DNA from: Acidovorax sp. CCYZU-2555
GTDB taxonomy: Bacteria > Pseudomonadota > Gammaproteobacteria > Burkholderiales > Burkholderiaceae_C
DNA: 42,592 nt
Reading direction: 5' to 3'
Assembly (NCBI RefSeq): GCF_018413525.1
Contig: NZ_JAHCDD010000051.1
Span: 1-42,592, forward strand
Part shown: piece by piece, positions 1-8,259 of the stretch
How positions within the stretch are numbered: position 1 is the stretch's first letter
Layout of the letters: each line of letters begins with the position of its first letter
The notes under the pieces: model-generated
The model's input: the letters and a program-made list of their open reading frames with translations, nothing else
The model's database searches: none
Told to the model about the DNA's origin: nothing
Made by a program: the position numbers and the translations under genes

Positions 1-63
1 TCGCTTACCTCGCTTACCTCGCTTACCTCGCTTACCTCGCTTACCTCGCTTACCTCGCTTACC
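1..63. repeat. 9-bp tandem repeat, 7 copies, open at the window edge
   Basis: Seven perfect head-to-tail copies of the 9-mer TCGCTTACC fill the first 63 bases, and the array may extend left of the window. It runs directly into the dispersed repeat at 66-140. One copy of the same 9-mer occurs inside the related element near 32.42 kb, so the array looks like a local expansion of part of that element. There are no spacers, so it is not a CRISPR array. Confidence 0.9.
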
Positions 64-65
64 TC

Positions 66-140
66 GCTCAGGACGAACGGGGAATGAGGCCCGCTGTTTC
101 TTGTTGATTCATTGCGAGACCTCGGCTCGCTGGCCTCGCT
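66..140. repeat. Dispersed intergenic repeat, copy A
   Basis: This stretch begins GCTCAGGACGAACGGGG and continues through GAGGCCCGCTGTTTCTT and TTGCGAGAC to a run of TCGCT-containing units. The same blocks in the same order recur at 32364-32440. Copy A lacks the left arm of the hairpin seen in copy B, where the 9-mer array sits instead. The stop codon of the downstream minus-strand regulator gene (140-142) lies at its right edge, so the element abuts the gene's 3' end. Function unknown; it resembles short hairpin repeats scattered in many proteobacterial genomes. Confidence 0.75.
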
Positions 141-874
141 CAATCCTTGCTCCGACTCATTTCCATGGAGAACGTGAACCGATTCGCGGGGTGGAATGAG
201 CGCGAAATTTCCAGCAATTCGCCTGCCGGGTCGTAATAGCGCCGCGTGATGCGCAGCGCGGGCGAGCCGCTTTCCGTTTTGAGTTCCGCCGCCATGTCGG
301 CGGGCAGCAGGATGGCCTCGACGTCCTGGCGTATGCGCGCGATCGCGCGGCCGTAGCGTTCTTCGATCAGGCTGCTGATCAGCGTCTGCGGCGAGGCGCG
401 CACCAGCTGGGCGATGTCGGCGAAAGCGGCGTCCACATAGACGTCGGTCCAGCAGATGGGCAGTGCATTGGCCTGGCTGCTGTCGAGCCGCAGGCTGGAG
501 ATGCGCAGCCAGCGCGTGCCGCCGGGGCAGTCGAGCTCCTTGGCCAGCGCCAGGTCGGCGACCAGCTCCTGCGACGACTTGACGGTGCGCACATGCCGCG
601 CGCCGAACTGCGCGAGCTCGTCCACCGTGGCGATCGACTGCGTGAAGCCCATCGCGGGCCGCGCCGATTCGACGCGCGTGCCCACGTTCTTCTTGCGCGA
701 AATCAGCCCCAGCTCCTGCAGCTCGTCGAGCGCCTTGCGCACCGCGTAGCGGCTCAGCCCGTATTGCTCGCACAGCTCCATTTCGGTGGGCAGCAGGCTG
801 CCCACAGGATGCAGCCCCGAAGTGATGGCGTCCGTCAGCTCGCGGCAGAGGTCTGTCTGTGTGCTTTTCTTCAT
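140..874 (-). CDS. GntR-family (HutC subfamily) transcriptional regulator
   Basis: A 244-residue regulator with an N-terminal GntR winged helix-turn-helix (roughly residues 8-75, with the typical VGSLLPTE and LSRYAVRKALDEL stretches) and a C-terminal UTRA effector domain (roughly 90-240). Regulators of this subfamily usually repress a neighbouring catabolic operon and are released by a small-molecule effector. It is divergent from the lyase/Bug/fumarase operon at 1000-4884, and three similar dyads lie between the two, so autoregulation and control of that operon are likely. I chose the ATG at 874; an in-frame GTG at 907 would add 11 residues but lies only 12 bases from the nearest operator-like box. 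The effector is unknown; a substrate of the neighbouring operon is the obvious guess. Confidence 0.88.
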   Translation of the reverse strand: MKKSTQTDLCRELTDAITSGLHPVGSLLPTEMELCEQYGLSRYAVRKALDELQELGLISRKKNVGTRVESARPAMGFTQSIATVDELAQFGARHVRTVKSSQELVADLALAKELDCPGGTRWLRISSLRLDSSQANALPICWTDVYVDAAFADIAQLVRASPQTLISSLIEERYGRAIARIRQDVEAILLPADMAAELKTESGSPALRITRRYYDPAGELLEISRSFHPANRFTFSMEMSRSKD

Positions 875-918
875 CGCTTGGATTGTGTCCCGAATCAGGG
901 TTTTCACTGTGAACTCAA

Positions 919-970
919 TTGTTCGAACATATCTACACTTCTATATGTACGAACATAAATATATGTTCGA
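919..970. promoter_or_regulatory. Three operator-like dyads in divergent promoter region
   Basis: The AT-rich gap between the GntR gene and the lyase gene holds a perfect 10-bp palindrome TGTTCGAACA (920-929), a near-perfect 14-bp dyad TATGTACGAACATA (944-957) and a half copy TATGTTCGA (962-970). They share the consensus TATGTTCGAACATA. Repeated dyads beside a HutC-type regulator are the expected operator arrangement; binding by this regulator is inferred. Confidence 0.65.
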
Positions 971-999
971 TTTTAGTCAACATATTGGATTGCACTCCC

Positions 1000-2367
1000 A
1001 TGCTCAACGGCTCCTCTTCCAGCACTGTCATCGATTCCATCCTGTTTCGCGATGCGTTCGGCACGCCGGCGATGCGCGAAGTCTTCTCCGATCGCGGGCT
1101 CATCACCCGCTATATCGAAGTCGAAGTGGCGCTGGCGCGGGCCCAGGCCCGCTGCGGCGTGATTCCGCACGACGCGGCGCAGACGATTGCGCGCGAGTCG
1201 AGCATAGAGAAGATCGATTTCGATCATATGCGCCACGAGACCGACATCGTCGGTTACCCCATCCTGCCGCTGGTGCACCAGCTGGTGGAGATGTGCGGCG
1301 ACGCCGGCCGCTATGTGCACTGGGGCGCGACCACCCAGGACATCATGGACACCGCCAACGTGCTGCAGGTGCGCGCCGCGCTGGACATCGTGGAAGCCGA
1401 CATCCGCGCGCTGCGCGCCATCCTGGCCGATCTGGCGAAGAAGCACCGCGACACGCCCATGGCCGGACGCACCCACCTGCAGCAGGCGCTGCCCGTGACC
1501 TTCGGCTACAAGGTGGCGATCTGGCTGGCGATGTTCGATCGCCACCAGCAGCGCCTGGCCGAGCTGCGCGCACGCGTGCAGTGCGTGAGCTTCGCCGGCG
1601 CCGCGGGCACGCTGGCCTCGCTGGGCGACAAGGGCTTCGAAGTGCAAAAAGCCCTGGCCGAGGAGCTGGGCCTGCAGGTTCCGGTGACCACCTGGCATGT
1701 GGCGCGCGACGGCTTCGCCGAAGCCGTGAACCTGCTGGCGCTGGTCACTGGCTCGCTGGGCAAGATTGCGCTCGACATCATGATCATGGCGTCGACGGAG
1801 TTTGCCGAAGTCTACGAGCCTTTCGTCAAGGGCCGCGGCGCGAGCAGCACCATGCCGCAAAAGCGCAACCCCATCTCCAGCGAGCTGATGCTGGCCGCGG
1901 CCAAGGGCGTGCGCCAGCATGCGGGTCTGATGGTCGACGCAATGATCCAGGACTTCGAGCGCGCGACCGGCCCCTGGCACGCCGAGTGGATCGCGATTCC
2001 CGAAAGCTTCATCCTGACCGCGGGCGCATTGCACCAGGCCAAGTTCGCGCTCGGCGGGCTGATCGTCGACGCCGCGCAGATGCGCCGCAACCTGGGCATC
2101 AGCCGCGGCCTGATCGTCGCCGAGGCCGTGATGATGGGCCTGGCCCCGGCCATGGGCCGCCAGCAGGCGCATGACGTGGTCTACGACGCCTGCCGCACCG
2201 TCAACGAATCCGGCGGCACGCTGGCCGACGCACTCAGCGCGCTGCCCGCCGTCACCGCGCATTTCGATCGCGCCGCGATCGAGCACCTGACCGACCCCGT
2301 GAACTACCTGGGGCTGGCGCCGCAAATGGTCGACCGTGCACTGGAAGCATCGGCCAAGACCCTCTGA
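1000..2367 (+). CDS. Fumarase/aspartase-superfamily lyase (adenylosuccinate lyase / PcaB-like)
   Basis: A 455-residue member of the superfamily whose enzymes eliminate an amine, or open a lactone, next to a carboxylate. The superfamily signature with its catalytic Ser loop is clear (GRGASSTMPQKRNP, residues about 278-291), as are HWGATTQD (107-114), which supplies active-site His/Thr residues, and AGRTHLQQALP (155-165). The overall look (HETDIVGYPILPLVHQL) is closest to 3-carboxymuconate cycloisomerase, EDDS-lyase and iminodisuccinate-lyase relatives, and purB is less likely here. It is first in an operon with a Bug receptor and a fused class I fumarase, which fits a C-N lyase releasing fumarate. 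The ATG at 1000 was chosen; an in-frame ATG at 919 would run through the operator boxes. Substrate unknown. Confidence 0.85.
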   Translation: MLNGSSSSTVIDSILFRDAFGTPAMREVFSDRGLITRYIEVEVALARAQARCGVIPHDAAQTIARESSIEKIDFDHMRHETDIVGYPILPLVHQLVEMCGDAGRYVHWGATTQDIMDTANVLQVRAALDIVEADIRALRAILADLAKKHRDTPMAGRTHLQQALPVTFGYKVAIWLAMFDRHQQRLAELRARVQCVSFAGAAGTLASLGDKGFEVQKALAEELGLQVPVTTWHVARDGFAEAVNLLALVTGSLGKIALDIMIMASTEFAEVYEPFVKGRGASSTMPQKRNPISSELMLAAAKGVRQHAGLMVDAMIQDFERATGPWHAEWIAIPESFILTAGALHQAKFALGGLIVDAAQMRRNLGISRGLIVAEAVMMGLAPAMGRQQAHDVVYDACRTVNESGGTLADALSALPAVTAHFDRAAIEHLTDPVNYLGLAPQMVDRALEASAKTL

Positions 2368-2401
2368 TCCCGACTGCCATCACAATCCAAGGAGACAAAA
2401 A

Positions 2402-3379
2402 ATGAAGCTGCTCAAGACTTCCGCCGCCGTTGCCCTGCTGCTCGCATCCCAGATGGCCGCGGCCCAGGCCTGGCCCACGAAGACCATGACCTGGATCGTG
2501 CCCTTTGCCGCGGGCGGGCCCACCGATGCCATGGCGCGCGATATCGCCGACAAGGTGTCGCGCCAGGTCGGCCAGACCATCGTCATCGAGAACGTCGCGG
2601 GCGCGGGCGGCACCATAGGCGCGACCAAGGCTTCGCGCTCGCCCGCCGACGGCTATACCTTCCTGGTCGGTCACATGGGCTACATGGGCGCGGGCCCGGC
2701 GCTGTACAAGAAGCTCAGCTACGACCCGGTCAAGAGCTTCGATCCCGTGTTCCGCTTTCCCGATACCCCGCTGGTGATGCTGGTCGGCAAGAACTCGCCT
2801 TACAAGACCGCCGACGACTTCGTTGCCGCGGCCAAGGCCAAGCCCTTGTCGCTCAACTTCAGCAACGCGGGCGTGGGCTCGACTTCGCATCTGATCGCCG
2901 CGCTGTTCGCGTCGCGCGCCGGCATCGAAGTCACGCAGATCGCCTACAAGGGCGCGGGCCCGGCGATCAACGACCTGATCGGCGGCCAGGTCGATGCCAT
3001 GTTCGATCAAAGCAATACCGCCTTGCCGCAGGTGCAGGGCGGGCGCCTCAACGCGATCGCGCTGACTTCGCTCACGCCCATGCCCAAGCAATACCCGGGC
3101 GTCAAGCCGCTGGCCGAGAAAACGATTCCCGGCTTCGAGGCCGCCACCTGGTACGGCCTGTACGCGCCCAAGGGCACGCCGCGCGACGTGGTCGAGAAAA
3201 TGCACCAGGCCTACCTCAAGGCACTGGCCGACAAGGCCTGGACCGAGCGCATGGCGAGCCAGGGCATCAAGCTGCTGCCCGACGCGCAATACGCACCCGA
3301 CGCGTTCGGCAAGTTCACGGCCGCCGAAGTGCTGCGCTGGAACGAAGTCGTCGCCGCGGCCAAGATCCAGCTCGACTGA
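2402..3379 (+). CDS. Bug/TctC-family periplasmic solute-binding protein
   Basis: A 325-residue tripartite tricarboxylate transporter-type receptor. Residues 1 to about 22 form a Sec signal peptide ending in AAAQA. The family hallmarks VPFAAGGPTDAMARDIA (about 35-51), VIENVAGAGGTIGA and the later YKGAGPAINDLIGGQVD are present. These proteins bind carboxylates, often amino or aromatic acids, and work with TctA/TctB-type membrane subunits. No such subunits are encoded nearby, so this is an orphan receptor, as is common in Burkholderiales. A good ribosome site (AAGGAGA) precedes the ATG. Its place between a lyase and a fumarase suggests that it captures the lyase substrate. Confidence 0.93.
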   Translation: MKLLKTSAAVALLLASQMAAAQAWPTKTMTWIVPFAAGGPTDAMARDIADKVSRQVGQTIVIENVAGAGGTIGATKASRSPADGYTFLVGHMGYMGAGPALYKKLSYDPVKSFDPVFRFPDTPLVMLVGKNSPYKTADDFVAAAKAKPLSLNFSNAGVGSTSHLIAALFASRAGIEVTQIAYKGAGPAINDLIGGQVDAMFDQSNTALPQVQGGRLNAIALTSLTPMPKQYPGVKPLAEKTIPGFEAATWYGLYAPKGTPRDVVEKMHQAYLKALADKAWTERMASQGIKLLPDAQYAPDAFGKFTAAEVLRWNEVVAAAKIQLD

Positions 3380-3387
3380 GCGCGCCC

Positions 3388-4884
3388 ATGGTCCGCATCG
3401 CACAGGAAGATCTGGTCGAAAGCCTGGCCCGGGCTTTCCAGTACGTGAGCCACCACCACCCGGCCGACTACGTGCAGGCGCTGCGCCGCGCGCAGGCGCG
3501 CGAGACGCATGCGCCGGCGCGCGCCGCAATCGAGCAGCTGCTGGTCAACAGCCGGCTCGCGGCGCTGGGCCGGCGGCCCATCTGCCAGGACACGGGCGTG
3601 GGCCAGGTGTTTCTGCGCGTGGGCTGCGGCGTGCAGTTCTTCCGGCACGACGGCGCGTCGCCGCTTTCCTTGCAGGAAGTCGCCAATGAAGGCGTGCGCC
3701 GCGGCTACACCGACCCGGTCAATCCGCTGCGCGCGACCATGGTGTCCGACCCGCTGGGACTGCGGCGCAATACGCGCGACAACACGCCGGCCGTCGTACA
3801 GTGCGAGATCGTCGCCGGCGAAGCGCTCGAGGTGCTGGTCGTCGCCAAGGGCGGCGGTGGCGATGTGAAGACGCGGTTCGCGACGCTGGAGCCCAGCGAC
3901 AGCGTCGCCGACTGGGTGATCGCGCAGTTGCCCGGAATGGGCGCGGGCTGGTGCCCGCCGGGAACGCTGGGCATAGGCATAGGCGGCACGCCCGAGCAGG
4001 CGATGCTGCTGGCCAAGCTGTCGCTGTTCGATGCGATCGACATCGATCTGCTGCAGGCCCGGGGCGCGCAGGGCGCCGAGGAGGCGCTGCGCCTCGAAGT
4101 GTTCGAGCGCGCGAACGCGCTGGGCATAGGTGCGCAAGGCCTGGGAGGGTCGTCGGCCGTGCTGGACGTGAAACTGCGCACCGCGCCTTGCCATGCGGCC
4201 ACCATTCCGGTGGCCTTGATTCCGAATTGCACGGCCGCGCGCTATGTGCGCTTCACGCTCGACGGCAGCGGCCCGGCCGAGCTGGCCGAGCCGCCCGCAA
4301 GCCTGTGGGACGGCATCGCCGAGCGCTTCGACATGCCGGGCGCGGTGCGCGTCGATCTGGACCAGCTCGACAAGGCCCAGGTCCGCCAATGGAAGACCGG
4401 GCAGACATTGCTGCTGTCGGGCAGCGTGCTGACCGCGCGCGACGCCGCGCACAAGCGCCTGGTCGATCTGATGGCGCGCGGCCAGCCCTTGCCCGTGGAC
4501 TTGCGCGATCGCACCATCTACTACGTGGGTCCGGTCGATGCCGTGGGCCATGAAGCCGTGGGGCCCGCGGGCCCGACCACGGCCACGCGCATGGACCGCT
4601 TCGTCGAGCCGCTGATGGCCGGCACCGGACTGCTGGCGATGATAGGCAAGGCCGAACGCGGCAAGGACGCGATCGCGGCGATCGCGCGCCACGGCGGCGT
4701 GTACCTGAGCGCCACGGGCGGCGCGGCCTACCTGCTGGCCCAGTCGATACGCGCGGCCCGCGTCGTCGCGTTCGCCGATCTGGGCATGGAGGCCATCCAT
4801 GAGTTCGTGCTGCACGACTTTCCGGTGACGGTCGCCGTGGACAGTCAGGGGCGGTCCATCCACCTTTTTGGCAAGGCATCCTGA
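3388..4884 (+). CDS. Fused class I (iron-sulfur) fumarase / tartrate dehydratase-family hydro-lyase
   Basis: A 498-residue protein equivalent to the alpha and beta parts of class I hydro-lyases joined in one chain. The alpha part (about 1-300) has ICQDTGVGQVF with Cys66, and Cys189 and Cys281, spaced like the three cluster ligands of the tartrate dehydratase/fumarase family. The beta part (about 320-498) has GQTLLLSGSVLTARDAAHKRL-like and YYVGPVDA...GPAGPTTATRMD stretches. It probably hydrates fumarate to malate with an oxygen-sensitive 4Fe-4S cluster; tartrate or another hydroxy acid cannot be excluded. It starts 8 bases after the Bug gene with no strong ribosome site, suggesting coupled translation. 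With the upstream lyase it would pass released fumarate into the TCA cycle. Confidence 0.85.
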   Translation: MVRIAQEDLVESLARAFQYVSHHHPADYVQALRRAQARETHAPARAAIEQLLVNSRLAALGRRPICQDTGVGQVFLRVGCGVQFFRHDGASPLSLQEVANEGVRRGYTDPVNPLRATMVSDPLGLRRNTRDNTPAVVQCEIVAGEALEVLVVAKGGGGDVKTRFATLEPSDSVADWVIAQLPGMGAGWCPPGTLGIGIGGTPEQAMLLAKLSLFDAIDIDLLQARGAQGAEEALRLEVFERANALGIGAQGLGGSSAVLDVKLRTAPCHAATIPVALIPNCTAARYVRFTLDGSGPAELAEPPASLWDGIAERFDMPGAVRVDLDQLDKAQVRQWKTGQTLLLSGSVLTARDAAHKRLVDLMARGQPLPVDLRDRTIYYVGPVDAVGHEAVGPAGPTTATRMDRFVEPLMAGTGLLAMIGKAERGKDAIAAIARHGGVYLSATGGAAYLLAQSIRAARVVAFADLGMEAIHEFVLHDFPVTVAVDSQGRSIHLFGKAS

Positions 4885-5035
4885 CGCGCAAGGGCTGTCC
4901 CGCGCTTTGCCGCGCGACCGATGAATCGGTGAGACGATGGGAGACAACCGCTGGCCGTCAAGGCCCGTGGTACTATCTTTTTCATAGCCTGCGACGCTTG
5001 CATTTCAAGGGTTGCAGCAGTCTTTACCGTCTGCC

Positions 5036-5650
5036 ATGTCCGATTTCATCTACCTCGCCTCGCAAAGCCCCCGTCGCCGTCAACTGCTCGAACAAATCGG
5101 TGTTCGCCACGAATTGCTGCTGCCCAATGCGGCCGGCGACGTGGCAGAAGATGCCGAAGCCATAGAGCTGGCGCTGCCCGCAGAAGCGCCGCGCGACTAC
5201 GTGCGGCGCGTCACGGAACTCAAGCTCGATGCAGCCGTCGCCCGCCATGCGCGCCGCGGCCTGCCGCCGGCGCCCATCCTCTGTTCCGACACCACGGTGG
5301 CGCTGGGTGCGCAGATTCTGGGCAAGCCCGAAGACGCGCAGGATGCGACGCGCATTCTGTCGCTGCTCGCGGGCCAGGAACATGAAGTGCTGACGGCCGT
5401 GGCGCTGCAGTCGGGCAGCGAGCGCTTCACCGCGCTGTCGATTTCTCTTGTGCGCTTTGCACCGATGACACCTGCGCAGATCGCGGCCTATGTCGCCACG
5501 GGCGAGCCCATGGGCAAGGCCGGCGCCTATGGCATCCAGGGCGCGGCCGCCGTGCATGTCGCCCACCTCGCGGGCAGCTACACCGGCATCATGGGTCTGC
5601 CCCTGTTCGAAACCGCCGAGCTGCTGCGCCAGGCCGGCTGGTCCCTTTGA
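5036..5650 (+). CDS. maf: Maf-family nucleoside triphosphate pyrophosphatase
   Basis: A 204-residue Maf protein, the house-cleaning enzyme family that hydrolyses nucleoside triphosphates (dTTP, UTP or modified nucleotides) to the monophosphate. The N-terminal IYLASQSPRRRQLL phosphate-binding stretch, CSDTTVAL with the catalytic Asp (about residue 80), and EPMGKAGAYGIQG near the C-terminus are all present. The ATG at 5036 is chosen because MSDFIYLASQSPRR matches the usual family start; an in-frame ATG at 5012 would add eight residues. The maf-rng order and 17-base spacing match the arrangement next to mreBCD in many proteobacteria, though mreBCD is not in this window. Confidence 0.93.
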   Translation: MSDFIYLASQSPRRRQLLEQIGVRHELLLPNAAGDVAEDAEAIELALPAEAPRDYVRRVTELKLDAAVARHARRGLPPAPILCSDTTVALGAQILGKPEDAQDATRILSLLAGQEHEVLTAVALQSGSERFTALSISLVRFAPMTPAQIAAYVATGEPMGKAGAYGIQGAAAVHVAHLAGSYTGIMGLPLFETAELLRQAGWSL

Positions 5651-5667
5651 ATTGGATGAGGCAAGCA

Positions 5668-7164
5668 ATGAACATACAACAAGACATTCTGATCAACTGG
5701 TCGCCCCAGGAAACACGCGTGGCCGTGGTCGAAAGCGGCGCGGTGCAGGAACTGCACATGGAGCGTCCGCTCGAACGCGGCCTGGTGGGCAATGTCTATC
5801 TGGGCAAGGTGGCGCGCGTGCTGCCGGGCATGCAGTCGGCGTTCATCGACATCGGCCTGGAACGCGCGGCTTTTCTGCACGTGGCCGACGTCTGGCAGCG
5901 CCAGGAAAACGGCGAAGCGCCGATGTTCGCGCGCAAGGACTTGCCGGTCAAACCGATAGAGAAGCAGATTTTCGAAGGCCAGGCCATCCTGGTCCAGGTG
6001 ATCAAGGACCCGATAGGCACCAAGGGCGCGCGCCTGTCGACCCAGGTCAGCATTGCCGGGCGCCTGCTGGTGTTCCTGCCCCAGGACGACCATGTGGGCG
6101 TATCGCAGAAGATTCCTCCCGCGGAACGTGATGCACTGCGTGCGCGGCTGCAAGGCCTGGTCGGCGAGAAGGCCACGGGCGGCGGCGGCGGTTTCATCCT
6201 GCGCACCAATGGCGAAGATTCGAACGACCAGGAGCTGTCGGACGACATTGCCTACCTGCGCAAGACCTGGGCGCGCATCAAGCAGTCGTCGGTGCAGCTG
6301 CCGCCGGGCTCCCTGCTGCACCAGGATCTGAACCTGCTGCAGCGCGTGCTGCGCGATCTCGTCGGTGAACATACGCAGACCATTCGCATCGATTCGCGCG
6401 AGCAGTTCGCGGCCTTGCAGGCGTTCGGGCTCGAATTCATGCCCGCGGCCGTTCCCAAGCTGCAGCTCTACAAGGGCGAACGGCCGATTTTCGATCTGTA
6501 CTCGATCGACGAGGAAATCGCCAAGGCGCTGGGCCGGCGCGTGGACCTGAAATCGGGCGGTTATCTGATCATCGACCAGACCGAAGCCCTGACGACCATC
6601 GACGTGAACACCGGCGGCTTCGTCGGCGCGCGCAATTTCGACGACACCATTTTCAAGACCAATCTCGAGGCGGCCCAGGCGATCGCGCGGCAATTGCGCC
6701 TGCGCAATCTGGGCGGCATCGTGATCGCCGACTTCATCGACATGGTGCGCGAGGAGCACCAGCAGTCGGTGCTTTCCGAGTTCCGCAAGCAGCTGGGCCG
6801 CGACCGCGTCAAGACCATGATGTCGGGCGGCTTCTCGCAGCTGGGCCTGGTCGAGATGACGCGCAAGCGCACGCGTGAATCGCTGGCCCACATGCTGTGC
6901 GAGCCTTGCCCCATGTGCACCGGCAAGGGCATCGTCAAGACCGCGCGCAGCGTCTGCTACGACGTGCTGCGCGAAATCCTGCGCGAGGCGCGCCAGTTCA
7001 ATCCGCAGGAATTTCGCGTGATCGCTTCGCGCCAGGTGGTCGATCTGTTCCTCGACGAGGAAAGCCCGCACCTGGCCAGCCTCTCCGACTTCATCGGCAA
7101 GCCGATCTCGCTGCAGGCGGAGAACGCGATGGGCCAGGAGCAGTACGACATCGTGCTGCTGTGA
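5668..7164 (+). CDS. rng: Ribonuclease G
   Basis: A 498-residue RNase E/G-family endoribonuclease, which matures the 5' end of 16S rRNA and degrades some mRNAs. Visible parts are an N-terminal S1 domain (about 38-125, GNVYLGKVARVLPGMQSAFIDIG), the catalytic DNase I-like core with IDQTEALTTIDVNTGGFVG and its two metal-binding Asp, and the zinc-link CEPCPMC (about 412-418) that joins protomers. The length fits RNase G; it lacks the long C-terminal scaffold of RNase E. The ATG at 5668 follows a GGATGAGG-like ribosome site and gives the normal MNIQQDILINWSPQETRVA start. Confidence 0.96.
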   Translation: MNIQQDILINWSPQETRVAVVESGAVQELHMERPLERGLVGNVYLGKVARVLPGMQSAFIDIGLERAAFLHVADVWQRQENGEAPMFARKDLPVKPIEKQIFEGQAILVQVIKDPIGTKGARLSTQVSIAGRLLVFLPQDDHVGVSQKIPPAERDALRARLQGLVGEKATGGGGGFILRTNGEDSNDQELSDDIAYLRKTWARIKQSSVQLPPGSLLHQDLNLLQRVLRDLVGEHTQTIRIDSREQFAALQAFGLEFMPAAVPKLQLYKGERPIFDLYSIDEEIAKALGRRVDLKSGGYLIIDQTEALTTIDVNTGGFVGARNFDDTIFKTNLEAAQAIARQLRLRNLGGIVIADFIDMVREEHQQSVLSEFRKQLGRDRVKTMMSGGFSQLGLVEMTRKRTRESLAHMLCEPCPMCTGKGIVKTARSVCYDVLREILREARQFNPQEFRVIASRQVVDLFLDEESPHLASLSDFIGKPISLQAENAMGQEQYDIVLL

Positions 7165-7197
7165 CCTTCGGGCAGATGGTTGCCGCGCCTCGCAGAA

Positions 7198-8085
7198 TCA
7201 CTGCGATACGCTGATCTTCGTATGTTCCGGTGCGCTTTCGGGGTGGGAGGGGTCAGGGTGCTTGGGACTGCTCATGGAAAAGAAGACGTAGATCGACTTG
7301 CCATGGGCCGTGTATTTGAAGGCCTTGGCGCGAAAGATTCTGGCTTGTGCTCCCATGATCTCCTCGATGCCGCTCTCTGAGAACCACTGGGCGATTTGTT
7401 CTGGCGTCATATTGAATCGCGGATCGTGGGGCCGCGGCCGGGCGAAGGGGGCGAGTGCTGTCCCGTCTTCTGCGAATTCGTCAAAACCATAGCTGTAGCC
7501 GTTGGCGTCTATGCCCCAGACTCTTCTCCGATCCAGGCAGTTGTATATGTCTTCATAAACCCTGCCGAACAGTTCAGAGTAGGCCACCTCCTTGAGGTCG
7601 CTGGATACGAAAACGTATTTGCCCACTATCTCGTCACTCTGAAACTCCCCTTGCCCACCATCTTTGGGTTCTGCTTGCGGAATCACCTTGATGTTCTTGT
7701 TTTCACGACAGAGCATCCCGAAGCGATTTTCAAGCGTACCGAGGTAGTAACTGGTGCTGGCACTCCAAACGTCCATCTTCAGAAACTCACTGCGAACCTT
7801 CTTGCGCGCCCGATAGACCTCTGGTTTTTCCTTGACGACCTTCAGCACATCGTGGCCCTCTGCATCTTTGGAGACGGTCATTGGGAAAGTGGTCCAGAAG
7901 GGGATAGTGAACGCCGTGAGCCTGGCTTCGGGAACCTGCAGGGTCTCCTGCGTGCCAGCGTCGCCGCGGACGCTCTCGCCGGTAGCGGATTGCGGGCCGC
8001 CGCCGCCGCCACAAGCTGCCAAGCCAAACATCAACGCCACACCTGCTGCTGTCCGCAAGCAGAAGTTATAGAGAGTAGTGCGCAT
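7198..8085 (-). CDS. Hypothetical lipoprotein
   Basis: I do not recognise this 295-residue protein. It begins with a lipoprotein signal (residues 1-25: basic/polar start, hydrophobic stretch, lipobox LAAC with Cys25) followed by a run of glycines, then a soluble domain with no motif I can name. Its aromatic and charged C-terminal half (WFSESGIEEIMGAQARIF, then SIYVFFSMSS) suggests a folded globular domain. The ATG at 8085 is chosen because it places the signal peptide at the N-terminus; in-frame ATGs further upstream (8142, 8211) would bury it. The gene is visibly AT-richer than its neighbours and uses less biased codons, a hint of recent transfer. It is convergent with rng; 174 bases separate it from msrA. 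Confidence 0.75.
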   Translation of the reverse strand: MRTTLYNFCLRTAAGVALMFGLAACGGGGGPQSATGESVRGDAGTQETLQVPEARLTAFTIPFWTTFPMTVSKDAEGHDVLKVVKEKPEVYRARKKVRSEFLKMDVWSASTSYYLGTLENRFGMLCRENKNIKVIPQAEPKDGGQGEFQSDEIVGKYVFVSSDLKEVAYSELFGRVYEDIYNCLDRRRVWGIDANGYSYGFDEFAEDGTALAPFARPRPHDPRFNMTPEQIAQWFSESGIEEIMGAQARIFRAKAFKYTAHGKSIYVFFSMSSPKHPDPSHPESAPEHTKISVSQ

Positions 8086-8259
8086 GATCAGCCTTGATTG
8101 AAGCGCCTGAATTGGCACGTCAACTATGGCTTTCGTTTTCATCGCGCGCAGGCGGCAAGGGGCTGATATCCAAGCCAGAGAAACCTTATCATCTCGATCC
8201 CGCGGCGGCACAGCGGCTTGCTGATGGAGCTGTTGCGCATACCGGGCGCCGGACAGGGT

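Noticed and set aside
1..63. CRISPR-like repeat array at the left edge
   Set aside because: Units are 9 bp and contiguous with no spacers, and no cas genes are present.
973..2325. Long minus-strand open frame opposite the lyase gene
   Set aside because: Low-complexity His/Arg/Gln/Ala translation typical of the reverse of a GC-rich gene; the plus strand has a full superfamily signature.
3211..4947. Minus-strand open frame of 578 codons opposite the fumarase gene
   Set aside because: Shadow frame with no domain sense; the plus-strand enzyme has conserved Cys and family motifs.
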